DNA of 37,565 nt from Acidobacteriota bacterium (GTDB lineage: Bacteria > Acidobacteriota > Terriglobia > Versatilivoradales > Versatilivoraceae). The DNA lies in the NCBI GenBank assembly GCA_022616615.1, contig JAKEER010000197.1, positions 1 to 37,565 on the forward strand. The letters are read 5' to 3'. This document shows, one piece after another, positions 8,798 through 17,892 of this stretch. Below the pieces are notes generated by a model, which ran no database searches, was not told the DNA's origin, and worked only from the letters and a program-made list of their open reading frames with translations. The position numbers and the translations under genes were made by a program. The stretch's first letter is position 1, and each line of letters starts with the position of its first letter.

Positions 8798-9880
8798 CTA
8801 CGGGGAAGAGGGCACCCCCTTGGCGAAGCGCGATGTGTAAGTCAGATCAAAATCGTTATCGATGTACTCCCACCAGTGGTCGGTCCCACTTAAGAACTCC
8901 TTGCCCGCAGGATCCTCTGCATGGCTTACAAAGCGAAGACGTTTTGAGATAGGGAGCCACCACTTGGCTATCTGGGCGATCACCGAGTCGCTGGTGACAA
9001 GCACAATGACGTGGATGTCTTCGTGAAGGGCATATCGGATAATGCTAGCAAAGAACTGAGACAGCTTTTTGCGATTCACTGGCTCGGCCTGCAACGCCAG
9101 GAGATGGAGACGGCGACATCCTCCATCATCAACCAGCCGCGCTATGGCTGCGTATCCTTCGTTAACTCCCGTTGGACCCTGAAGAACGAGATATTCATGA
9201 GAGCTGGGATGTGTTGAGATCCGCCAGCGGAGGAAGTGGGGCGAACGAGAAACATGAAGAGCGGAACAGGCTTTTGGCCCGGCGAAAGGAGTCATGGAAG
9301 CGGGGGTGGCTAGTGAGACAGAAAGCCTTGGCGGCGACAATACGCGTACATGCCAGACCGCACGCGTGGCAAAGCCAGCCAAGGTGCCGAGTGCCATTCC
9401 CATCGGTTTTTGAAAGCAGAGGTGGTGGTCTGGCCGCAAGAGCAATTGGAAGCTGCGAGTGTGTCGATGCAAGCCCCAGCCGCATTTCAATACCATGCCG
9501 AGTGATCGCTCGTTGCAAAAGCCCAAGCATAGTGAGCAGGCTGACATGCAGGCGTGAGTCAGGCTCATGCCGATACCTGCCCGTTGGTATTCAGGCAGAA
9601 TCGCAAAATCCACTAGCCAAATCGCTGTGCGCTCCTCACCGTTGCGGCACAGGGTAACGGGTATCATCCCGGCATGACCGATCACTTGATCTCCAAGCGT
9701 GGCGACCAAGGGGGAGCGAATACCCTTGTAGGTCCCGACTCTGTATAGCCATCGCCAGTGCGACCTGAGGAATGCCGCTCTTTCCGGGAACATTCGTTGA
9801 TAAGAGTCTTCAAGCCATGCGGCAGGAATTTCCGTGGCCGGCTGGATTTGAAAAGCCTGCGCTGTCCGATCGGTCTGCAC
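8798..9880 (-). CDS. GNAT-family acyltransferase-like protein
   Basis: A 360-residue protein with an acetyl-CoA binding GNAT signature in its first half: VDFAILPEYQRAGIGMSLT, preceded by VATLGDQVIGHAGMIPV. The second half (about 190-350) looks like a further, more diverged GNAT-like fold. Related proteins in polysaccharide loci are thought to acylate amino sugars or to be FemAB-like. It lies between a polysaccharide deacetylase gene (27 bp upstream) and asnB. The final residues are encoded by the GC-rich repeat. The acyl donor and acceptor are unknown. Confidence 0.65.
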   Translation of the reverse strand: MQTDRTAQAFQIQPATEIPAAWLEDSYQRMFPERAAFLRSHWRWLYRVGTYKGIRSPLVATLGDQVIGHAGMIPVTLCRNGEERTAIWLVDFAILPEYQRAGIGMSLTHACMSACSLCLGFCNERSLGMVLKCGWGLHRHTRSFQLLLRPDHHLCFQKPMGMALGTLAGFATRAVWHVRVLSPPRLSVSLATPASMTPFAGPKACSALHVSRSPHFLRWRISTHPSSHEYLVLQGPTGVNEGYAAIARLVDDGGCRRLHLLALQAEPVNRKKLSQFFASIIRYALHEDIHVIVLVTSDSVIAQIAKWWLPISKRLRFVSHAEDPAGKEFLSGTDHWWEYIDNDFDLTYTSRFAKGVPSSP

Positions 9881-9906
9881 AATTATGAGGATCCTAAATC
9901 AGGAGA

Positions 9907-10995
9907 TCAATCGTTTGGAATCACTGCTGGAAACGCTGGAATAGCGACCCGGCTTTGGTCACTTTCTAGTTTCCCCGGAACACTGACCTCGGATCTAACT
10001 ACGGAGGCTGCGACGCCAAGTGTTGTGGGCAATAAGGTCCAACCCATTCGCTCAGCGAGGCGAGAGGTGTTCTCGAGATTGCGAAGAAAATGATTCAGTG
10101 CTCTCGGAGAGGAAAGCTCGTCAGGATGAAAGTAGACGTTCAAGAACGCAGAGCCGTTCTGAGAAGACGCGGCCAAAGTTTGTTGGAAAGCTTCGGAGAA
10201 CGGCGGGCACGCGCTTGTTATCCTGACGCCCTGGTATCGGGAACTCTCCCAATCCGTAAGGTCAGCGCAAGAGCTAGAGATTGCCCTGAGTTTACGCAGA
10301 CCGTAGCGAAGGCCTTGAAGCCCCGGGGGCAACGTTCTTACCAGCGTAGGCATTACAAGAATATTCAAGGCGTCTGCCAGAGACTCGGCCGGATAACGGT
10401 AATCCAGTTTGGACGGGGAGTATGGCGTTCGGGGTGCACCTCTCCAGTCATGGTGCCAGCTTCCACTCTGAACCGAGCCGGGAATGGCTGATGCGTCGAC
10501 CAGCAGCCCTTCTTTGTCAAACAGCTCCATCAGGGCATTGGAGTGATAGCCCCATCCCGTGCGTACCACATTGATAGTCGTGCATTGTCGCAGGGAGTGG
10601 AGGCACTCGGCCAATATCTCAAGATCGTCATCTTGATCCAGATACTCGGCCCAGTGGCCCGCGAGTCTGTTCCACCGGTGCAAGTGGGGATGCCATCCAA
10701 TTTCACTGCCCTGCCCTTGTTCGCTTTTCCAGAGGTCGTCGAATTGTTTGAAGCAGAAACTCGCGTCTCCATAAAGTTGATGGATTTGCCGGTCAGCTCG
10801 TAACAGCCAGCTGATGGGCAACGGACCATGCTTCAACACAAAATCTGTCTCCTTCAGACGACGGCGCAGGATCGGGATGCCTTCGAAAATGCCCCGCCAA
10901 ATCGACTCGTGTTGCTGAGACGGAACAACCGAGTAGGGCGGATTGAAGTCTGGATCAGCGTCGCTGGAGACGCAGAAATAGGCGTACCTTTTCAT
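9907..10995 (-). CDS. Polysaccharide deacetylase-like protein (NodB superfamily)
   Basis: A 362-residue protein beginning MKRYAYFCVSSDADPDF, where the acidic pair fits the metal and catalytic Asp of carbohydrate esterase family 4. A later EIGWHPHLHRW supplies the two metal-binding histidines. FHPDEL near residue 290 may be a further motif. No signal peptide is evident, so it may act in the cytoplasm on precursor sugars or be a degenerate relative. It is read with the adjacent GNAT gene, suggesting a deacetylate/re-acylate pair on one amino sugar. That pairing is an inference. Confidence 0.68.
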   Translation of the reverse strand: MKRYAYFCVSSDADPDFNPPYSVVPSQQHESIWRGIFEGIPILRRRLKETDFVLKHGPLPISWLLRADRQIHQLYGDASFCFKQFDDLWKSEQGQGSEIGWHPHLHRWNRLAGHWAEYLDQDDDLEILAECLHSLRQCTTINVVRTGWGYHSNALMELFDKEGLLVDASAIPGSVQSGSWHHDWRGAPRTPYSPSKLDYRYPAESLADALNILVMPTLVRTLPPGLQGLRYGLRKLRAISSSCADLTDWESSRYQGVRITSACPPFSEAFQQTLAASSQNGSAFLNVYFHPDELSSPRALNHFLRNLENTSRLAERMGWTLLPTTLGVAASVVRSEVSVPGKLESDQSRVAIPAFPAVIPND

Positions 10996-11366
10996 CGAGA
11001 AGACTTCCGATTTGAACTAGTGGATGGAAATGCTGGACGTAATAGCGACGATTACGCCCTAGGACCGCTGGCTGGCGAAGAAGTTCACAAAATTGCCAAG
11101 TTCAGAAGCAGAGTTGAGGCCTTGAGACGGCTCCAAGCAAGAGACACAGCGCGACTAAATGCGGAATGCGGATTTCGGATTGTTGCTTTGAGATTTGCAA
11201 TCTGAGATTTCAGATTTTAGATTCTGCAGCCTTCAGTCGCAGCCGTGAAAGTCTGGCCAAAAACAAAATTCTGGGGTTTTGTATGACAGGGAAAACCTGG
11301 GGCTCAAAGGAATGCAGATGAGAGCCGCGCCTAACTCTAGAGACCCGATGGCACACTCAGATGACT
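10996..11366. repeat. 371-bp intergenic region with AT-rich dispersed-type repeat
   Basis: No gene is supported here. At about 11160-11226 the sequence is built from short variations on GAATGCGGATT, GAGATTTGCAATCTGAG and ATTTCAGATTTTAG, a tract of tandem, partly palindromic 8-10-mers of a type common between genes in some environmental genomes. A small perfect hairpin, CGTAAT-loop-ATTACG, lies near 11038-11056. The rest is unremarkable and contains no clear promoter. Confidence 0.5.
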
Positions 11367-12614
11367 TTATCGATCAGGCTGCTTAAATCTAGGCGGCGTA
11401 TGAGGTCGCTCGCTGTCATCCCGGTCTTCCACCGCTCCGTCTTTGGGACTTTCATTGGGTCCAGCTGAACCCTGCAGAAGCTCTGTATACAACGCTTCCC
11501 ACTTTCGCGTAACACAGCGGATGTCGAAATATCTCAAAACCCGATCCTTGCCCCTTTGGCCCATGACCTCTCGCAAACCAGCGTCCTCAACAAGTCTTGA
11601 TATTCTCTCTGCCATTGTTGCTACGTCGCCAGAGGGAACCAAAAACCCTGTTTCACCATCGGTCACGACTTCCGGTATACCTCCTACCGCCGTGGCGACG
11701 ACGGGCTTTGACAGAGCCATGGCTTCAATCAGTGTTCTCCCAAAGGTCTCTAAGTACGACGAGCTCACCAACAAGTCGAAGGTGCTTAGAAGGGGGAGAA
11801 GGTTTTCCGGAGGGTCGTGGAAAGTAACTCGATCGGTCAGGTTCAAAGAGTTCGTCAAGCCACGGATACGATGGTAATACTTCACCTCATGTTTGAAGAG
11901 CCCTTGGCTGCCAACGATCGAGAACTCAACCTGAGGATTCGTGTCTGCCACAATGCGTGCTGCTTGGAGAAACATCTCGAAGCGTTTTATAGGAACGATG
12001 CGGCCGATGATCCCGACCCGAACCCTGCCGTTGGCTGGAGGCTCGGGAAAGGCATGCGTGCGTGGCCTGATATGAAAATCCGTTCCACAGGGTAAAACTC
12101 CGGACTTACGGTGATCCAGTCCCTCCGCCAGCAATTGCTTCATTCGCCGACGGGTGGGAGCGAGGACCCTGACTGCATGCCTGAAACACCAGCGCATCAC
12201 TAACCGAAAATGATAACGGTAGATGTTCCAGCCACAGTCAAGCCAGAGGACTTTCAAATCTTTGAAATACAGTTTCGCCAGGCAAGCGGCAAAAAAAACC
12301 ATCCCATCGAAAGTGTGAACAAGGCGGAGGTTCTCCGATCGTGCGATTCGAGCGATTTCCCGAGCAACCACCCATAGATCGCTGAACGTTCCGAGCGGTT
12401 GGGTCGGCGTATAACGCCAATACTGACCTGTACCCACAGTCCGGGTTCTGATGCCCTCCGCAGCTAGGTCGAGGGGGAGGGGGCCCTGGCGTGGGCAGAG
12501 GACGATCGGCTCAAAGCGGCTCTTGTCCAAGTATTTCACGATATCGAACAGAGTTTGTGGAACGCCGCCGAAAGCCGAGGAGAATTGGCAAGAGAAAAGA
12601 ACAGGTGTCGCCAT
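11367..12614 (-). CDS. Glycosyltransferase family 4 (GT-B)
   Basis: A 415-residue transferase. The N-terminal half has the glycine-rich FGGVPQTLFDIVKYLDKS. The donor half has RVGIIGRIVPIKRFEMFLQA, the E-x7-E region ETFGRTLIEAMALSKPVVAT and GGIPEVVTDGETGFLVPSGD, classic GT4 features. I place the start at the ATG 12614; a TTG three codons earlier (12623) is equally possible. The last about 30 residues are charged and low in complexity. The sugar specificity is unknown. Confidence 0.85.
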   Translation of the reverse strand: MATPVLFSCQFSSAFGGVPQTLFDIVKYLDKSRFEPIVLCPRQGPLPLDLAAEGIRTRTVGTGQYWRYTPTQPLGTFSDLWVVAREIARIARSENLRLVHTFDGMVFFAACLAKLYFKDLKVLWLDCGWNIYRYHFRLVMRWCFRHAVRVLAPTRRRMKQLLAEGLDHRKSGVLPCGTDFHIRPRTHAFPEPPANGRVRVGIIGRIVPIKRFEMFLQAARIVADTNPQVEFSIVGSQGLFKHEVKYYHRIRGLTNSLNLTDRVTFHDPPENLLPLLSTFDLLVSSSYLETFGRTLIEAMALSKPVVATAVGGIPEVVTDGETGFLVPSGDVATMAERISRLVEDAGLREVMGQRGKDRVLRYFDIRCVTRKWEALYTELLQGSAGPNESPKDGAVEDRDDSERPHTPPRFKQPDR

Positions 12615-12730
12615 GGAAGTCAAGGTCTTCTGAGTGACGATGGGTACCTCAAGCTTGTGGGTAAGCCTCTCTGTCTAACTGCTGGCAGTGTCTTAGCGGT
12701 CAGGAGTCGCGCCGTGCATGAGCAAGCGAA

Positions 12731-14197
12731 TCACGATTGATGAGTCACGACTTGAGGCCGCAGGCCCGATTCTCCTCTTACCGAAGACAGTTTTTTTACG
12801 CAGCACAGCGCGCCGATTGCCAACCAGTAGACTGAGATCGATGGTACCGATTCCATGAAGTCAACGAACATGAAGATGGTCAAGAGAGAAGCGAAACTGG
12901 CGCTCGACCAGATCGCCACGTCGCGCAACCAGGGGTCCGCGGCGCTTCTGCAGGCGTCGCGGGCTAGTTCAAAGGTTGCCCCCATTAAAAAAAGAAAGAC
13001 CAGCAACAGGGGTAGGCCGCCCTGAACAAATAATTTTAGAAAGGAGTTGTCAGTAACAGATAGTACGATGTCTGAACTCCTGCCACCTGCCATCGGGTCG
13101 AAGTCGTAAGCCTCTCCGGCGGTGGGCTCAAAAATATGGGGGCCTCCGACCGTTCCAAGTCCTGCGCCAAAAGGCCTGGTCATCGCAAGGCGAATCGCTC
13201 GCGGCCAAAAGTCAAATCGCTCTTGCAAAGATAACCCGCTGGTGGTCGCCTCTGCCAGTGCCGGTGACAGCTGAGGAAGCTGGGTTTCGTAAAACCAGAA
13301 GAAGCACGCGGTCAAACCCAGCAAATAGACCGTGGCTTTGAGTTTGCCTCTCAAGTACAGAATCACCGACAGTCCAACCAGCAGAGCCATCCAACTCGTG
13401 CGGCTGTAAGTCAAGACCAAACAGAGCATGACTGCGCCCAGGGCTACAGTTCGAAAAAGCCCGAAGCTGGAAGCCCGCCAGAGCCTTACTTGGAGCAAGA
13501 GCAGGAATAGTGGAATGAGATAGCCGCCGAAGTCAGGGCGAGTGGCAAAGGTGGAAATGATGCCCGTCTCACTAAAGCGGCTCATTCGTTGAGTAAGGGA
13601 GAACTCTCCCCGGCTGATTCTGTAAGGCACGTCGAACAGGTAGTGATACTGCAAAAGTCCATACGCAACGGTGATCATTCCTACGAGCGCAACGACGTAG
13701 AGGACTCTCCTCAACTCCTCGCGGCTGTTTAATCCATTGGCAACGAGTATCACAATGAAAGGGTAAAGTGTGAACGGACGCAGTTGCAAAATTGCCCGAA
13801 GCCAGCTGGGAGCTGCCAGGGAATAAATCACGCACATCGCTGCAAAAACCATAATGAGGCGGATGGTCGCGTTCGAATGCCAACGACGCTCCGTCGCGAG
13901 TTGGTAGATCAGAAATGAACACAGCACAGCGATCATGAGGATGTCTTTGAAAACAGCGACCACTGGGATTTGATGAGCAAACACATCACTGATCAGGGAC
14001 TGAAAGGGGAGAAAAGCAAAGACGAACAGGAGGGTCGTGCTTGGCCGCAGTGCCAGCACTGCTCCAACTCCAGTAGTAAGGACCAGTATTAACCACTGCT
14101 CTCCAACAATCAGGTAGGCGGAAACCAGCATGACAACCAGCGCCCCTGTCGAAGCCAGAAAGGATCGTCGGACACTCAGTGTTGCGGAGATAGCCAT
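12731..14197 (-). CDS. O-antigen polymerase/ligase-like membrane protein (second copy)
   Basis: A 488-residue integral membrane protein with about 10-12 hydrophobic segments. It carries a large periplasmic-type loop before a late segment (GAGLGTVGGPHIFEPTAG ... VTDNSFLKLFVQGG), the arrangement of the Wzy_C/O-antigen ligase family. It would polymerise or ligate repeat units on the periplasmic side. The ATG at 14197 is used; a GTG at 14269 would add 24 charged residues with little family character. A nine-codon frame with a strong ribosome site ends five bases before this ATG. It is the second protein of this family in the cluster. Confidence 0.78.
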   Translation of the reverse strand: MAISATLSVRRSFLASTGALVVMLVSAYLIVGEQWLILVLTTGVGAVLALRPSTTLLFVFAFLPFQSLISDVFAHQIPVVAVFKDILMIAVLCSFLIYQLATERRWHSNATIRLIMVFAAMCVIYSLAAPSWLRAILQLRPFTLYPFIVILVANGLNSREELRRVLYVVALVGMITVAYGLLQYHYLFDVPYRISRGEFSLTQRMSRFSETGIISTFATRPDFGGYLIPLFLLLLQVRLWRASSFGLFRTVALGAVMLCLVLTYSRTSWMALLVGLSVILYLRGKLKATVYLLGLTACFFWFYETQLPQLSPALAEATTSGLSLQERFDFWPRAIRLAMTRPFGAGLGTVGGPHIFEPTAGEAYDFDPMAGGRSSDIVLSVTDNSFLKLFVQGGLPLLLVFLFLMGATFELARDACRSAADPWLRDVAIWSSASFASLLTIFMFVDFMESVPSISVYWLAIGALCCVKKLSSVRGESGLRPQVVTHQS

Positions 14198-14202
14198 TGG
14201 GA

Positions 14203-14232
14203 TTAACGTTTTGGCGAACCGTTCGCTGTCAT
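14203..14232 (-). CDS. Nine-codon leader frame before the polymerase/ligase gene
   Basis: On the minus strand, AGAGGAGACG stands immediately before an ATG (14232) that opens a nine-codon frame ending TAA at 14203. Five bases later comes the ATG of the membrane protein, which lacks its own Shine-Dalgarno match. This geometry would allow ribosomes to load at the short frame and reinitiate. The frame is too short for conservation to be judged here. Confidence 0.3.
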   Translation of the reverse strand: MTANGSPKR

Positions 14233-14335
14233 CGTCTCCTCTTCCTGGGACGAGGCCTTTCCCACCCACTTTTTTCCAGGCGGAGCTGTGCGCGCGAGGA
14301 GAACTTGGCCAGCCCTGAAAACATACTCGCGCTTC

Positions 14336-15109
14336 TTAAGTCGATGCGGCACTCTGATGTCTGACTGCGATTTCTAACGATGGCTGTTTTCGCCCGGCCT
14401 TCATCGTTTTGAGCAGATGCCCGTTTAAGACCTCGCGAGCTTTTTCAATGTGGCTGAGATCTTCAACACCTAACCAAAATTCTTTGATGTGGAAAGCGCC
14501 TACCGGGCGATTACATGAGCGGAGTTTCTCAATCAAGTGGGGCATTGTGAAAAACTCTTTGTCCGGAACGTAATCAACTGTGGATCCCTTAAGCACGTAA
14601 ATTCCACCACTGACACAATAGCGCACTGCTGGTTTCTCGGTGATCTCGGCGACTTCGCTGTTGCGATCAATTGTTAGGACGCCGAACGGAGACTGGTATG
14701 TGTACCGAACATATCCGACCGTGAGATCATAGTCATGCCGGCAGGCGAAATTGATCAGATCGGCAAAATTGAGCCTCGTAATGATGTCTCCGTTCATGAG
14801 GATAAAGAACTCATCTTTGCCAATGACCTCACGGAGCAGTGAAATGGGACCAGCCGTCCCCAGGGGACAACTCTCTTTGACGTAGCGAATCTTGACGCCG
14901 AATCGAGCGCCGTCTCCACCAAAGGCTTCGATGAGTTCTGCGAGATAGCCGGTCGCCAGGATAATCTCGCAACAGCCCGCTTCTCGGAGCTGTTCGATGA
15001 TTAACTGGAGAATCGGCTTGTCACCGACGGCTAGAAGCGGCTTTGGCACAGCAAAGGTCAGCGGCCTGAGGCGCGTGCCCAAACCTCCGACTAGCACAAT
15101 TGCTTTCAT
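14336..15109 (-). CDS. Sugar-1-phosphate nucleotidyltransferase
   Basis: A 257-residue nucleotidyltransferase of the GT-A fold. The signature MKAIVLVGGLGTRLRPLT begins the protein, with KPLLAVGDKPILQ after it and the metal-binding MNGDII near residue 108. The later EKP and the conserved WLGVEDLSHIEKA complete the family pattern. It makes an NDP-sugar from a sugar-1-phosphate. The base and sugar are not certain: the sequence resembles mannose-1-phosphate guanylyltransferase and PtmE-like catalytic domains more than RmlA. Its position directly after a LegB-like dehydratase suggests it supplies that enzyme's substrate. Confidence 0.82.
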   Translation of the reverse strand: MKAIVLVGGLGTRLRPLTFAVPKPLLAVGDKPILQLIIEQLREAGCCEIILATGYLAELIEAFGGDGARFGVKIRYVKESCPLGTAGPISLLREVIGKDEFFILMNGDIITRLNFADLINFACRHDYDLTVGYVRYTYQSPFGVLTIDRNSEVAEITEKPAVRYCVSGGIYVLKGSTVDYVPDKEFFTMPHLIEKLRSCNRPVGAFHIKEFWLGVEDLSHIEKAREVLNGHLLKTMKAGRKQPSLEIAVRHQSAAST

Positions 15110-15296
15110 GGGAGTCCCTCATGCCGCAGGGCGGCGCCAGAACGGATGAAAATAGCGGTGATTCCCCTCGGGAGTGGAGAGGGCCGTTAGGACCTGGGTG
15201 CGTCGTAACTTCGAAGCGACCACCCCCACCCCGTGGAGTCTTCTCAAGATTCCACCCTACGGCAGCCACGCCTTCAGGAGGTGATTTTCGAGACCC
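15110..15296. other. Intergenic region, 187 bp, no gene seen
   Basis: GC-rich sequence with several short complementary blocks (for example CCACCCCCACCCC and GGGTGG-type strings) but no frame or promoter I can support. The composition is close to that of the other GC-rich intergenic repeats in this locus. Confidence 0.35.
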
Positions 15297-16316
15297 CTAG
15301 GTCCGATATCGATCGGGATCGTACAAGTGGCTTGAATTCTTAACCCAGTCGAGAGTTGAGCGCAGTCCGGCTTCCAGACTAACTGTCGGAGACCATCCCG
15401 CCAGGCATCTTGCCTTCGCGTTGTTCGAGCAGAGTCGCTGAACTTCGCTTGCGGGGGGGCGCATCCGCTCTTCAGAATGCGCGATCGCAACATCTCGGCC
15501 TACCAAATCAATGATCTTCTTGACGAGATCTCCGATGCTGACTTCGTGACCGGTTCCTAGATTGATTTCTTCTCCGACACAGGCGTCGGACTCTGCCACT
15601 TTAACGAATCCGTCGACTGTATCGCATACGTACGTAAAATCCCTGGTTGGCTGCAGGTTACCCACAACGATCTCTTTCCTGTGAAGGGCCTGAGCAATTA
15701 GCGCCGGAATGACCGCTCGGTCGGACTGTCTGGGGCCGTAAGTATTAAAGGGTCTGCAAATGGTAACAGGCAAGCCGAACGATAGATGGTGGGTCATGGC
15801 CAGAGCATCGGCGGCAATTTTGCTGGCCGAATAGGGCGACTGGGGTTGTTTGGGATGATTCTCGTCTATGGGAACGTTCTTTGCCGTCCCGTAAACTTCA
15901 CTGGTAGAAGTGTGAACCATCCGCTTGACTTGGTTTTCTCTAGCTGCAGTCAGGACATTGAGCGTGCCAATGGTGTTGACTTCCACAACCTGGTGAACAT
16001 GATGGTACGAGTAGGGAATACCGACCAAGGCTGCCAAATGAAAAATCACATCCGCGCCTCTGGAAGCGTCCCTTACCGCCTCAAGATCACAAATGTCTCC
16101 AAAGCTAACCTTGAGCCTTGAATCCCCGTTCTTCAGTTCTCGCAAAAAGCCCGGATCATTCCGGGAGTTATAATGGGCAAAGGCCCAAACGGTAGCTCCC
16201 AACTCCAGAAGTCGTTCTGCGAGGTGGCTGGCGATGAAGCCGCCTGCCCCGGTGACCAGCACCTTCTGTCCATTCCAGTCGAACTTCGGACGCCGTGGGG
16301 TTGTTGCCATACTCAT
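15297..16316 (-). CDS. NAD-dependent sugar 4,6-dehydratase, LegB-like
   Basis: A 339-residue extended short-chain dehydrogenase. It shows VTGAGGFIASHLAERL, the catalytic STSEVYG and YSASK, and NTYGPRQSDRAVIP. The C-terminal run containing GTGHEVSIGDLVKKIIDLVG and then RMRPPASEVQRL is typical of LegB-type nucleotide-GlcNAc 4,6-dehydratases from legionaminic acid routes. The ATG directly abuts the stop of the flippase gene (TGA then ATG). No LegC-type aminotransferase accompanies it, so the product here may be a different 6-deoxy sugar. Other NDP-sugar epimerases or dehydratases of the same superfamily remain possible. Confidence 0.78.
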   Translation of the reverse strand: MSMATTPRRPKFDWNGQKVLVTGAGGFIASHLAERLLELGATVWAFAHYNSRNDPGFLRELKNGDSRLKVSFGDICDLEAVRDASRGADVIFHLAALVGIPYSYHHVHQVVEVNTIGTLNVLTAARENQVKRMVHTSTSEVYGTAKNVPIDENHPKQPQSPYSASKIAADALAMTHHLSFGLPVTICRPFNTYGPRQSDRAVIPALIAQALHRKEIVVGNLQPTRDFTYVCDTVDGFVKVAESDACVGEEINLGTGHEVSIGDLVKKIIDLVGRDVAIAHSEERMRPPASEVQRLCSNNAKARCLAGWSPTVSLEAGLRSTLDWVKNSSHLYDPDRYRT

Positions 16317-17867
16317 TCACCGTGACTGCCAGCCAAAGACCGCGCGGCAGCTTTCAGAAAACCAGACCGCGCCCTGGCGAAGGGCATTGCGCTCTGTGAC
16401 GCCGCAGATCCAAACCCACTCGAGGGCCATGAGGCCCATCAATAGAAGTGTTACCACAGCATATAAAGTAATGCCTTGGCAAGTGAGGGCAATGCCTGCC
16501 GCCGCTGCAAAGCCCAGCGTGGTGAGTGCCGACAGTCGGGTTATGCGCTGGTGAGCAACCTGCAACACCAGCGACACATAGACGCACAGAGCGATCATGT
16601 GAAGACCGTAGGAAAGAACAAAGATCGCGGCACTACCCATGGCGCCCCATCTTGGGATGCACAGGATCCCTGCGGTCGTGAAGACTGCTGCCCAACCCAA
16701 CGCAATGGCGAAGCCATGCCACATCCGTCCAGAAGCAGCGAGAGTGGTATTCATCAGTCCGACGAGAACCGCCAAAAGGGCGGCGAAGCTCATCAAAAAA
16801 GCCAGGGGAGCGGCGGCCAGGTAGGCGCGACCAAAAAAGAATTGAATCAAGGGTGGAGCCAGCAGAGCGCTCCCTAGCGCCAAGGGCAAAGTGAGCGCCC
16901 AAATGAACCGGAAGTTGGTGCTAACCAGTCTGACAAATGCCTCTGATTGCGGGTTAGCGTGAGCCTCTGACAGGAAGGTCATCGCGGGGATGTAGAGGTT
17001 CGCAGGCACCAACATGATCAGTTGGGATAATCCGTAAGCTGCTGCGAACAGCCCCACCTCCTCGAAACCGGCATGTCGTGCTAGCAAGGTGTTGGCCCAC
17101 CAGTACGCAGGCCCGCTGACCAGAGTTACCAGGAGTGTGGGCAGAATGAAAGAGATGATGACCGACAGGAGCTCCTTGGACAGCACGGGCCGGACCAGTC
17201 CAGGAAAACGCTCGCGAACCAGATGCAGACCGCGAGTTGCCAGCAAGGCGAACCCAAGCAGGCCCGCTAACAGTTGAGCGACCAGAGCTCCGTGCAACCT
17301 GAACAGCCAAGCCCCTGCCGCGGCCAATCCCAGCAGGCTGAGGCTCCGCAGCAGCAGAATGTTGTTGTAGGTTCTAAAATCCTGTAGACCTGCCACGGTA
17401 CTGGAGGCCAGGCTGAACAATGACAAAGCCAGTATCAGCAGCGCGCAGAATTCAAAGACGTTCGTCAAAGAGGCGTCCTGATAGAACTTTGACGCAACCT
17501 GACCTGCCAGGAGGAAGAGGATTGTGCAGAAGATGACTGTCATCAGCCAGGAAAGGAGGAGAATATCAGCCACAATCGCCCCTCCCCGCGAGCGATCATT
17601 AGCTGAGTATTCAGGGATAAATTTATGGAGTGCCGAATTTTGTCCCAGACAAAAAACGCTCACCGCAAATCCCGCCAGGGACATCACGAGCGAATAGATG
17701 CCGTAATCTCGGGGCCCTAATTGTCTGGCCAACAGAACAGGGGTAAGACCATAAAGGATCTGACTGGCCACGCCGCAGGATCCTGAATAAACCGCCGCCC
17801 GAATGTATCGGGGCCCGAGGTCGAAGCTGTCTGGTGTGGAGAGAGCTGTGCAAGGTTTGAAGGTCAT
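16317..17867 (-). CDS. Wzx-type lipid-linked repeat-unit flippase
   Basis: A 516-residue polytopic membrane protein with about 12-14 hydrophobic segments, including a cytoplasmic start followed by VYSGSCGVASQILYG and LARQLGPRDYGIYSLVMSL, the hallmark of polysaccharide biosynthesis proteins of the MOP superfamily. It would move undecaprenyl-linked repeat units to the periplasmic face for Wzy. The length is usual. It lies 25 bp after the polymerase-like gene and abuts the LegB-like gene. Confidence 0.87.
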   Translation of the reverse strand: MTFKPCTALSTPDSFDLGPRYIRAAVYSGSCGVASQILYGLTPVLLARQLGPRDYGIYSLVMSLAGFAVSVFCLGQNSALHKFIPEYSANDRSRGGAIVADILLLSWLMTVIFCTILFLLAGQVASKFYQDASLTNVFEFCALLILALSLFSLASSTVAGLQDFRTYNNILLLRSLSLLGLAAAGAWLFRLHGALVAQLLAGLLGFALLATRGLHLVRERFPGLVRPVLSKELLSVIISFILPTLLVTLVSGPAYWWANTLLARHAGFEEVGLFAAAYGLSQLIMLVPANLYIPAMTFLSEAHANPQSEAFVRLVSTNFRFIWALTLPLALGSALLAPPLIQFFFGRAYLAAAPLAFLMSFAALLAVLVGLMNTTLAASGRMWHGFAIALGWAAVFTTAGILCIPRWGAMGSAAIFVLSYGLHMIALCVYVSLVLQVAHQRITRLSALTTLGFAAAAGIALTCQGITLYAVVTLLLMGLMALEWVWICGVTERNALRQGAVWFSESCRAVFGWQSR

Positions 17868-17892
17868 GAAAGGTGGGCCTAGTGCCTTGAAA

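Noticed and set aside
8747-8818. Possible terminator after the GNAT gene
   Set aside because: The stem is imperfect and no T-tract follows in the direction of transcription, so it is listed only as a repeat.
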